Source of the DNA: a virus
Strand: one strand, 5' to 3'
Virus record (IMG/VR): IMGVR_UViG_3300036828_000655
Coordinates: 1-28,174 of that record
Length of the DNA: 28,174 nucleotides
Shown: in pieces, positions 21,627-28,174 of the stretch
How positions within the stretch are numbered: position 1 is the stretch's first letter
Layout of the letters: every line of letters starts with the position of its first letter
Position numbers and translations under genes: made by a program
The notes under the pieces: model-generated
Databases searched by the model: none
Told to the model about the DNA's origin: nothing
Seen by the model: only the letters and a program-made list of their open reading frames with translations

Positions 21627-22538
21627 ATGTCAGTCCTCGGCACAGAATTTCTAACCCCTGGTCCGGGCGATGGCGCTCCGGGTCATTTCACGCTCCCTGG
21701 CACTGGTTTTTCTGTACCGGCTGGCTTGGAGGCAGTGCTCGAATTCAACGGCCTCTTTATGAACATACAAGAAAACGTCGATCGCATCAGAGTTACTAGC
21801 ATCGATGGGCTTTTTGACGCCGATGTCCGTGATGTACGCGATGTGCGATCGGATGCCGATGGGGAATGTCCTTACAATTCTCTGTATGGCGGTCGGACGA
21901 TCGTCATAGGTGGCACGATTCAGACGTATACGGTTGGCAAGATGCGCGATCTTCAAATGGCGCTTCGTGCGAGCTTCGCTGATATTCGGAATGAGTACCC
22001 CTTGCATTTCCGGGTGGGAGATTACACCAAGGATCACTTTATCAACTGCAAGAAGATCGCTCCGATAGCCGGAATCGAGCAACAGACGAGCCTTCGGGCA
22101 GAACGTGATTTTCAGATTTCTCTACGTGCCTCGAATCCACGTTTCCTCTCGTACACGCAAAATCTTTTGGATGCGGATCTTCCGGGTTCGATGATCAACA
22201 CGCCACTTTTGGTAGGGAATGCTCATAATCGTGGAGATTATTGGGCACAGCCGATCTATCGCATATATGGAAAGGCCACTCGCACCACGATCATCAATGA
22301 TACGACAGGCAAGCGGTTTTCTGTTGGTTTCATTGAAGCAGGCGACTATCTGGAATTCGATCTGACCAAAGCCAGTCCGACCTTGCAAAATAGTCGCGGT
22401 GAGAATTCGTGGCTGTGGCTCAACGATGACAGCGATTATGTCGAGCTTCAAGGTGGCGTCTTCGGCTCTGATAATGAGATTTACTACTCCGGTGACGCGA
22501 CGCGCGTGGAGATCCGCTGGCGCGATAGCTGGATCTGA
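21627..22538 (+). CDS. Distal tail protein (Dit), siphovirus type
   Basis: 303 residues. The N-terminal half has the siphovirus tail component pattern: VTSIDGLFDADVRDVRDVRS, SLYGGRTIVIGGTIQTYT, MRDLQMALRASFADI. The C-terminal half is a beta domain with WLWLNDDSDYVELQG and EIRWRDSWI. Dit proteins form a ring at the tail tip, joining the tube to the hub and receptor-binding proteins. The ATG starts one base after the fibre gene's TGA without a clear ribosome binding site, and the stop shares one base with the hub gene. Confidence 0.75.
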   Translation: MSVLGTEFLTPGPGDGAPGHFTLPGTGFSVPAGLEAVLEFNGLFMNIQENVDRIRVTSIDGLFDADVRDVRDVRSDADGECPYNSLYGGRTIVIGGTIQTYTVGKMRDLQMALRASFADIRNEYPLHFRVGDYTKDHFINCKKIAPIAGIEQQTSLRAERDFQISLRASNPRFLSYTQNLLDADLPGSMINTPLLVGNAHNRGDYWAQPIYRIYGKATRTTIINDTTGKRFSVGFIEAGDYLEFDLTKASPTLQNSRGENSWLWLNDDSDYVELQGGVFGSDNEIYYSGDATRVEIRWRDSWI

Positions 22539-24631
22539 TGCCGCTTCTATTCAATTTCAGCGCGTCGAGTGGCCCAGCGGCAGCGAGCAGTCCAGCTAAT
22601 GTGAGTTACGGCTCAGCGTTGGCAGCGGGCACATTTGTCTCAGTATTGGTAGCGGATGCCTATGGTCATCCCAACAGTGTTACCGGGATTACCGACAGTG
22701 CCGGAAACACCTATCATCTAGATAGTGCCGTGAATGAAGCGGATGGCGACGGGTCAGTATTTGTAGCCTCTTGTGTGTTGTCTAATCCGGTGACTACATC
22801 CGACAATCTAATCATAACCTTTGATAGCGGTGTATGGTTGGCCTTTTATGTCACCGGAATCGCATTTTCGAACGTATTGGGTCTAGATGTAGCAGGGACT
22901 CCGGTAGGCATAAGTGGTTCTGGAACTCTAGTATCAAGCGTTTCCGCAAATAGCGGGGATCTGCTAATAGCCTATGCTACATTTCAAGGGACCATACTTC
23001 CAGACTCAGGTAGTGCCTGGAAGCCTTTTCCTACTCCTGTCATGGGCGACGCTGCTAATCAAACAGTGGCGGCATGGCAGCAAGTAAGTAGTAGCTCTAA
23101 TGTAACATTTACCACTCCCTGCACTGGATCTGGTGATTTCGGTGCATCGATCATCTGCGCGTACTCCACCAGCGGAATTATATCTCAGCCGATCAATTTG
23201 GGATTCGCCTCGGCTGCTGCAATTAGTGAAGCTGACGTTGCTTCTGTTGATGCTCCGTTTTCATTGCCATTGCCTATTGAAGCTGGCGCGGCCACCGAAG
23301 CTGATCTATTAGTTAGAGTTTCGGTACGGGTTCTACCCAATCCGGTAAGAGCCGTAACTAGCGCAGGTCTTGCAATTTTCTTCATCGGCGGGCGCTTTGT
23401 GCAGATTCGCCCCGGCTTGGCTAATGCAGGCATTCAACGGCAGCCTGAGTATGAATGGATTTTGTGCAAGAAACCCACTCCACCGGCTTTTACGAACCCT
23501 ACGCAAGTCGCTGATATGAAAATATTGCGCGATGCCGTTGTAGCACAAGGAGGTTCACTTGGTCCGCTCAGCACCGATTGGCCTTCATTTTTTATAGACG
23601 AGCCACTTTTGAAAGTTGGCCCGCTCAGCAATATTCACAATCGTACTTTTCAGATTGTTGCTAATCGAGCAGGTTCGGCGAGCTTTACCATTCGCACGAA
23701 TAGCGATATGGCTGCTGAAATCTTGAATGGAGTTGATTTTGGTGACGTGAGAGGCACTGTGAGGCACTGTCTGCGAATTCGACGCAACAAAGTGGATCTC
23801 TGGTCGGGTCCGATCTGGGGAATTCAAGGGGATCTCGACAATGGCCTCTTGAATATCAGTTGCGTGGGGTGGCTTGAGACACTCCAACATCGAATTTTGT
23901 GGGGAGTAGCCGATTATTCTGGTGGAGGATTCGGAACAGAGCCAAATATCATCGCTTTTGACCTTCTCGGACAGGAAGCACTTCAAAATCTCGATCATCC
24001 ACCGCTCGTCATACCGGGAAGCTTGGCTGGCACACTTCAAGTTCGCAATCGGTTCTATACGCGCGGGCAAAATATCGGTCAGGCACTCCAAGAGCTATCC
24101 GATATCGAGGACGGATACGATTATGAAGTAGATCCACTCACGCGCAGGATGAATTTGATTGCTCCGGAGCTATTTGAGGTGCGCGAAGACGTAAGACTTG
24201 GCTATAATTGGGGTCCGAACAACCTCAAGAACGTCCAATGGCAAGAAGATGCATCGCGGACGTGTAATTACATGAGTGTTCAGTCTCAAGGCGCTCCGGT
24301 TGTAGTGTACGATGATACTTCCATCGCTCAATACGACTTATTTGAAGAGAATAATACACTCACGTCAGCTAATCAGGGTATTCTCGCGCCCTACGCTGCT
24401 GCTGAATTGTTCATTCGTGGTCGTCCGATGGTCACTTACAGTCTTCAACCACAACCATTTGGCCCGCGTCTTTTTGATGACTTTCAAATCAGAGATCAGA
24501 TTTTCTTTGACGCTAGGAAAGATCACGTCAAAATCAGAAATCAGGGCATTCGTGTCTTCGGAGCTACTGTGCAGATCGATGATAATGGCAATGAAGCCGT
24601 TTCTGAATTGATGACTGCACCCTCAAGCTAA
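22538..24631 (+). CDS. Tail hub protein (Tal / Gp37-like) with extra N-terminal beta domain
   Basis: 697 residues. From about residue 315 the protein resembles hub proteins of the ReqiPepy6 Gp37-like type: SFTIRTNSDMAAEILNG, CLRIRRNKVDLWSGPIWG, LNISCVGWLETLQHRILW, then IGQALQELSDIEDGYDYEVD and a C-terminal GATVQIDDNGNEAVSELM. The first ~215 residues are a separate Ser/Thr/Gly-rich beta sandwich (VTGITDSAGNTYHLDSAV, SANSGDLLIAYATFQG), and residues 215-290 are an Ala/Pro-rich linker. Synonymous codon choice in the N-terminal part (more CTA, GTA, AGT) looks unlike its neighbours, suggesting a later addition. The hub closes the tail tip; the added domain may bind host carbohydrate. Confidence 0.7.
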   Translation: MPLLFNFSASSGPAAASSPANVSYGSALAAGTFVSVLVADAYGHPNSVTGITDSAGNTYHLDSAVNEADGDGSVFVASCVLSNPVTTSDNLIITFDSGVWLAFYVTGIAFSNVLGLDVAGTPVGISGSGTLVSSVSANSGDLLIAYATFQGTILPDSGSAWKPFPTPVMGDAANQTVAAWQQVSSSSNVTFTTPCTGSGDFGASIICAYSTSGIISQPINLGFASAAAISEADVASVDAPFSLPLPIEAGAATEADLLVRVSVRVLPNPVRAVTSAGLAIFFIGGRFVQIRPGLANAGIQRQPEYEWILCKKPTPPAFTNPTQVADMKILRDAVVAQGGSLGPLSTDWPSFFIDEPLLKVGPLSNIHNRTFQIVANRAGSASFTIRTNSDMAAEILNGVDFGDVRGTVRHCLRIRRNKVDLWSGPIWGIQGDLDNGLLNISCVGWLETLQHRILWGVADYSGGGFGTEPNIIAFDLLGQEALQNLDHPPLVIPGSLAGTLQVRNRFYTRGQNIGQALQELSDIEDGYDYEVDPLTRRMNLIAPELFEVREDVRLGYNWGPNNLKNVQWQEDASRTCNYMSVQSQGAPVVVYDDTSIAQYDLFEENNTLTSANQGILAPYAAAELFIRGRPMVTYSLQPQPFGPRLFDDFQIRDQIFFDARKDHVKIRNQGIRVFGATVQIDDNGNEAVSELMTAPSS

Positions 24632-26535
24632 TGGCTATACGTAACCAAGACGGAACTATCATTGATCCTCAGAGTAGGGTGCCTGTTCAACAGAGCACGG
24701 TCGATGGAATTGTCATCGATCACCTGAATAGGATCAAAAAACTAGAGGACTTGCTGCGCTCGTTGGGACTTACAGCGCTGATTTTAGGCGAGGCTCCGAC
24801 GCATCCCGGCGAGGTAGTCATCTGGACGGGCATGGAATGGATTCCGATCGACCCTCCGTGGCTACAATTAGGTGCTGCGCCTACTCAACCTGGCGAGATA
24901 ATCGTCTGGAATGGGTCAGCGTGGATACCGCAACCCATTCCAGAGGATGATGACAGCGCATATTTGAAGCTTGCGCTTCCGCCAGCCGAATATGTCACTA
25001 ATTTGATCCCTATTTGGGATGGTCATTCGTGGCGTCCTCTTCCGCAAGGCGGTGGCGAGGATCTCAATGACTATACGCTGATAAATGCCATGACTGATTT
25101 TTCCCTCTGGGGAGCTACGGCAGGAGTCGTTGGAGATTTGGTTGCTGAAGACTCTGACGCCATAAATGCAGCGTGTGCTTATTGTGCATCGCTTGGCGGC
25201 GGTGAAGTTGAGTTGCCTGCGAATCCGCCGTCAACTACTACTTATCATACAATAGGTCCGAATGGGACAATCAATGCACATGGAAAATTAGCTTATCGAA
25301 TTACTAAAACAGTTTATGTGCCACCCGGAGTGATTCTAAAGGGTCAAGGCACTATGGCAACACAAATTTGGGCAGATTTCAGCGCTAGCACCAATTGGGA
25401 CGCTGTGCAAGTTGGACAAATTTCAGGTAGTGATTTTTCGCGCGGTCAATGTGGTGTTCGTGATTTAGCGATTCTATCTGGTTTGGGATTTTCCACAAGC
25501 GCTCCACAACAGGATTCTCTTTATGCTGGCCTCGCTACTGGCGTCGATGAGGTTTTGATAGAAAATGTCGTTATTGGTCGCTCCGATACTCAAAGCACTA
25601 ACGGTCCACAGGTGAAAGATCCAATAGTCTCTTGGGGGAGTGATTTTGCTGTTGGTGCTGCACTTGATATGAGCACCAATGGTGGTCTGACTGTAAGAGG
25701 TTTGAAAGCTGTAGGGCGCGAACAGGGAATTTGGATGGGAGCGTTGAGCGGAAGCCTCGGTACTCCGGCGACACTCGATGATATTGGTGCGAGTGGCGTA
25801 GGCAGTGGCGGCATGGGGCTTCGAGTTTGGTGGGCGCAAGGTGTTGAAGTCAATAGCCTGGTTGTTGCGAGCAATGGTGGCGGAGATATTGTCATAGATG
25901 GCCCTGATGATGGTGGGCCTTTCCCGTCAAAGATACGTGGGACATTTGTTCAAGGGTTGACTATTAGAAATGTCAATACGTATAGCACAGGATGTCCGCT
26001 TGTCATCATTACTCCAATAGATTCTGGAACAAATGGGAGTTTGATACAGAGTGTGTTGATTGATGATTATCAGTCCAATGGCGTAGGTGGTGACGTTCCG
26101 ATTATCGTCGTAGGCAAGAAGGACACTTCTGGTAATGATGTAGCGCTCACGAACCAAGACAATTTCGAAGCTATATGGCTGAAACACTTTTGGGTAAATG
26201 GATGCGGACGCATTGCTTATATAGGTTCGGGCCAGGGGATTTATCTAGAAGACAGTGTATTTATAGATCCTCTATTCACCGGCACTACAACATCTCCCGG
26301 TATCGAGCTTGCGGCTGTAGCCAATTCGGTTACGGTTAGTCGTAATAAATTGATCCCATATCATCCGGGCGAGACTGTTACTAGCTTCGAGCGACAACTT
26401 CAATATGCTGTCAAGATCAATAATGGCGCTGATCGTTTCGTAATTTCCGAGAATGACTTCGACCCGATTGTCTGTGCTGGTCAGGTGAACGATCTCAGCA
26501 CCACCACCCACAAGATCATCAACAACATTCCGTAG
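24631..26535 (+). CDS. Tail spike with beta-helix (pectate lyase-like) domain
   Basis: 634 residues, joined to the hub gene by TAATG. Residues 1-50 are a helical attachment part (LNRIKKLEDLLRSLGL). Residues 52-140 hold three W-x-G-x-x-W repeats. From about 145 the sequence matches the start of phage beta-helix spikes (FSLWGATAGVVGDLVAEDSD, ACAYCASLGGGEVELPA, then VYVPPGVILKGQGT), then repeated short strands (VLIENVVIGRSD, LTVRGLKAVGREQGIWMG, LTIRNVNTYSTG) to about 600. Such spikes bind and often cleave surface polysaccharide; no catalytic residues can be fixed by eye. The part from about 25250 onward is more AT-rich than the head genes. Confidence 0.75.
   Translation: MAIRNQDGTIIDPQSRVPVQQSTVDGIVIDHLNRIKKLEDLLRSLGLTALILGEAPTHPGEVVIWTGMEWIPIDPPWLQLGAAPTQPGEIIVWNGSAWIPQPIPEDDDSAYLKLALPPAEYVTNLIPIWDGHSWRPLPQGGGEDLNDYTLINAMTDFSLWGATAGVVGDLVAEDSDAINAACAYCASLGGGEVELPANPPSTTTYHTIGPNGTINAHGKLAYRITKTVYVPPGVILKGQGTMATQIWADFSASTNWDAVQVGQISGSDFSRGQCGVRDLAILSGLGFSTSAPQQDSLYAGLATGVDEVLIENVVIGRSDTQSTNGPQVKDPIVSWGSDFAVGAALDMSTNGGLTVRGLKAVGREQGIWMGALSGSLGTPATLDDIGASGVGSGGMGLRVWWAQGVEVNSLVVASNGGGDIVIDGPDDGGPFPSKIRGTFVQGLTIRNVNTYSTGCPLVIITPIDSGTNGSLIQSVLIDDYQSNGVGGDVPIIVVGKKDTSGNDVALTNQDNFEAIWLKHFWVNGCGRIAYIGSGQGIYLEDSVFIDPLFTGTTTSPGIELAAVANSVTVSRNKLIPYHPGETVTSFERQLQYAVKINNGADRFVISENDFDPIVCAGQVNDLSTTTHKIINNIP
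24784..25050 (+). repeat. Three W-x-G-x-x-W repeats in tail spike
   Basis: Residues 52-76, 80-104 and about 114-140 repeat the pattern L-G-x-A-P-T-x-P-G-E-(V/I)-(V/I)-(I/V)-W-x-G-x-x-W-(I/R)-P. The cores are VVIWTGMEWIP, IIVWNGSAWIP and LIPIWDGHSWRPLP. The first two are close copies and the third is diverged. Similar Trp-Gly-Trp strands occur in N-terminal parts of phage fibres, where they build a trimeric stem. Confidence 0.65.
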
Positions 26536-26544
26536 GAGAAATTT

Positions 26545-26796
26545 GTGTCTGTATCGTCACCTCCACTTCCGACTGTCGTAATTGCAATTTCTGGAACCTT
26601 TTATGCATTGAAGTCTGATCAGACACTTTGGAAGACAGATACATGCACGAGTAGTGGTCCGGATTTTTCCAGTGCTGTTGCGGCTGATGATGATTTTCAG
26701 GGTGTGGGTGGAATTGTTCTAAATATGATGCGTGACTCTCAGCGGCTCGTTACACAGATGGGCGCACCACAACCGATCATTTACATCGATTCGTAG
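26545..26796 (+). CDS. Hypothetical protein at end of tail module, 83 aa
   Basis: GTG start preceded by GGAGAAATTT. The sequence begins with a beta stretch (PTVVIAISGTFYALKSDQTL) and is polar in the middle. A helix (GIVLNMMRDSQRLVTQMG) and a short strand (PQPIIYIDS) end the protein. Its place directly after the tail spike and before a change in function suggests a small tail-tip component or a chaperone for the spike, but no motif supports either. An acidic run (AADDDFQG) lies in the middle. Confidence 0.55.
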   Translation: MSVSSPPLPTVVIAISGTFYALKSDQTLWKTDTCTSSGPDFSSAVAADDDFQGVGGIVLNMMRDSQRLVTQMGAPQPIIYIDS

Positions 26797-26809
26797 TCTG
26801 TGCTAAGAT
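26780..26809 (+). promoter_or_regulatory. Promoter-like sequence before helicase gene
   Basis: TTTACA (26780-26785) and TAAGAT (26804-26809) are separated by 18 bases, and TGC directly before the -10 makes an extended -10. Five of six and four of six bases match the sigma-70 consensus. The expected transcription start, about seven bases after the -10, falls at or next to the GTG at 26816, which would make the helicase mRNA leaderless. The -35 lies within the last codons of the preceding gene. Confidence 0.5.
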
Positions 26810-26815
26810 CGCAGC

Positions 26816-28174
26816 GTGCTTACTGTTCGCGCTGATCACAAGATTCGAATTTATAGACCAGAGATGCCGGGGCGCTTAGTGGAGATGCTTCGCGAGGCTC
26901 TGTCGATTCCAAATATGGAACGTCAGCATGCGATGGAGCAAAACATCTGGGGCTGGCAGTCAATGCCGGATAGCATCGATCTGTGGTCGATCGAGGACGG
27001 CCATTTTGTGATGCCGCGCGGATTTTTGAAGAGCTTGCTTGAAGGGCTGAACGATTTAGGCATTGTGTGGGAATTCGTTGATGAGCGCACGCTTGAGTCA
27101 GATGTCCCGATGCCTGAAAATCCGATCGATTTACGTCGGTGGCAAATTCCGGCGGTCGAGGCTATCTTTTATTACCAGCAAGGGATCTGGAAGGCTCCTG
27201 CCGGGTCAGGAAAAACCGTGGGTGTCCTAGAGGCCATCCGGCGCTCGAAAAGCCCCAGCATCGTCCTGGTGAACACCAAGGACATCATGCGGCAGTGGGA
27301 GGCACGAGCGAGAGCCTTTTTAGGCGATGATTTGCCCGTGGGCTGGATTGGCGACGGGCAATTCGAGGTGAGCGATTTCCTGACGGTCGCGATGGTGCAA
27401 ACCCTGCATCGGCGCTACGATGAGCTTGAGCATGATGGATTTTTCGATCAATTCTCGTTCGTGTGTCTCGATGAATGCCACCACGCGACGGCTGAGACAT
27501 ATAGGCGGCTCGTGAATCGCTTTTCGGCATATATTCGCATCGGTGTGAGCGCGACACCGGACAAGACAGGTGATTTCGCGCTGGCGACAAACGTCTTAGG
27601 GCCGGTCTTTCACGAGACGAAGCGCAGGGATGTTGAAAATCTGATCGAGCCGGAAGTTTTCAAGGTGATGACCAACTTCTCGTTCAAATTCCAAGAGCGT
27701 AAGGGTCGTCGTCCTTCGAATTATCCACAATTGCTCCAAAGCTTGATCGCTGATCCTGCACGGAATGAGCTAATAGTCAAATCGTTGATGATCGATCAAG
27801 GATCTCGGGCGCTCGTCGTGTCAAAGCGGCTCGATCATCTGTGGACCCTCAAGTCGATGCTCGAAGAGGCCGGTTATTCGTATCCCACATATATGTTGAC
27901 CGGCAAGGAGTCATCTGAGGTGCGGGCTGAGGTGATCGACAATATTTCGAAACTGCCCGGAGTAGTCTTCTCGACACTCGCTGATGAGGCGCTCGATATT
28001 CCCCGGCTCGAATCGCTCTACTTGGTATTCCCGCAGCGCAACGCGGGGCTGATCGAGCAGCAGGTAGGCCGTATCTGCCGAGGGCACCCTGATAAGACAC
28101 GCGCCGTCGTATTCGATTTCGCTGACCCGTGTGTGGGTGTCTTAGATAATCAGTGGAAGGCTAGACGCCGCGAG
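26816..28174 (+). CDS. Superfamily II DNA/RNA helicase, 3' end outside the window
   Basis: 453 codons are open to the right edge. An N-terminal domain of about 105 residues precedes the helicase core. It runs: RRWQIPAVEAIFYYQQGIW (Q-like entry), Walker A APAGSGKT, VNTKDIMRQW (Ia), Walker B LDECHHA, GVSATPDKT (motif III), VVFSTLADEALDIPRLESL (V) and QQVGRICRGHPDK (VI). Both RecA-like halves are present, so only the C-terminal tail is missing. The order resembles XPB/UvsW/RapA-like phage helicases, which remodel forks or recombination intermediates. The GTG at 26816 is the first start after an in-frame TAA (26804) and has little Shine-Dalgarno support; ATG 26864 is the alternative. Confidence 0.85.
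   Translation, partial: MLTVRADHKIRIYRPEMPGRLVEMLREALSIPNMERQHAMEQNIWGWQSMPDSIDLWSIEDGHFVMPRGFLKSLLEGLNDLGIVWEFVDERTLESDVPMPENPIDLRRWQIPAVEAIFYYQQGIWKAPAGSGKTVGVLEAIRRSKSPSIVLVNTKDIMRQWEARARAFLGDDLPVGWIGDGQFEVSDFLTVAMVQTLHRRYDELEHDGFFDQFSFVCLDECHHATAETYRRLVNRFSAYIRIGVSATPDKTGDFALATNVLGPVFHETKRRDVENLIEPEVFKVMTNFSFKFQERKGRRPSNYPQLLQSLIADPARNELIVKSLMIDQGSRALVVSKRLDHLWTLKSMLEEAGYSYPTYMLTGKESSEVRAEVIDNISKLPGVVFSTLADEALDIPRLESLYLVFPQRNAGLIEQQVGRICRGHPDKTRAVVFDFADPCVGVLDNQWKARRRE

Noticed and set aside
23751-23770. Tandem repeat GAGGCACTGT x2 in the hub gene
   Set aside because: Only two copies of ten bases. The translated protein stays consistent with the hub pattern on both sides, so it is most likely chance and not a recent frame-changing duplication.

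Overview
This window is a piece of a tailed double-stranded DNA phage (class Caudoviricetes), or of a prophage. The long tape measure gene, the separate tail tube gene and a frameshifted pair of tail assembly chaperone genes point to siphovirus (long, non-contractile tail) morphology. Every gene but one lies on the + strand. Genes are packed tightly, GTG and TTG starts are common, and base composition looks near 50% GC by eye. The host cannot be named from the sequence. A tail hub of the ReqiPepy6 Gp37-like type and a possibly leaderless helicase gene would fit an actinobacterial host, but only weakly. No tRNA, rRNA, insertion sequence, integrase, attachment site or CRISPR array was seen.

Region 1 (1-5063) is a cassette of about 19 small genes. 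Most are linked by 1-, 4- or 8-base start/stop overlaps and are probably translated as one coupled chain. Most products are unrecognised. The readable ones are a protein with an RNA polymerase alpha-CTD-like domain (1113-1475), a protein with an AT-hook motif (3160-3597), four small membrane proteins (2985-4170), a zinc ribbon protein (4345-4578) and a LuxR-type helix-turn-helix protein (4487-4828). The block looks like accessory or host-takeover functions with a bias toward transcription and membrane proteins.

Region 2 (5069-5456) holds the only reverse-strand gene, a small putative DNA-binding protein. It is followed by a 145-base divergent intergenic region with a near-perfect palindrome that could be its operator.

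Region 3 (5457-12930) is the head and connector module. In order it holds a zinc-finger protein, a Cys-containing head-associated protein, a protease-scaffold fusion with a separate internal start for the scaffold, a lambda gpD-like decoration protein, a lambda gpE-like major capsid protein, an acidic protein, a head-tail connector, a probable tail terminator and the tail tube. The decoration and tail tube proteins carry the same type of inserted beta module. A 148-base gap with a strong terminator-like hairpin follows the tail tube gene.

Region 4 (12931-26796) is the tail module. It holds a gp10-like protein, the chaperone pair with a T TTT TTT slippery site, a 2006-residue tape measure, a collar-domain fibre, Dit, a hub protein with an extra N-terminal beta domain, a beta-helix tail spike and a small unknown protein. 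Region 5 (26816 to the right edge) is the first 453 codons of a superfamily II helicase behind its own promoter-like sequence, and probably begins the replication module. No portal or terminase gene lies in the window.
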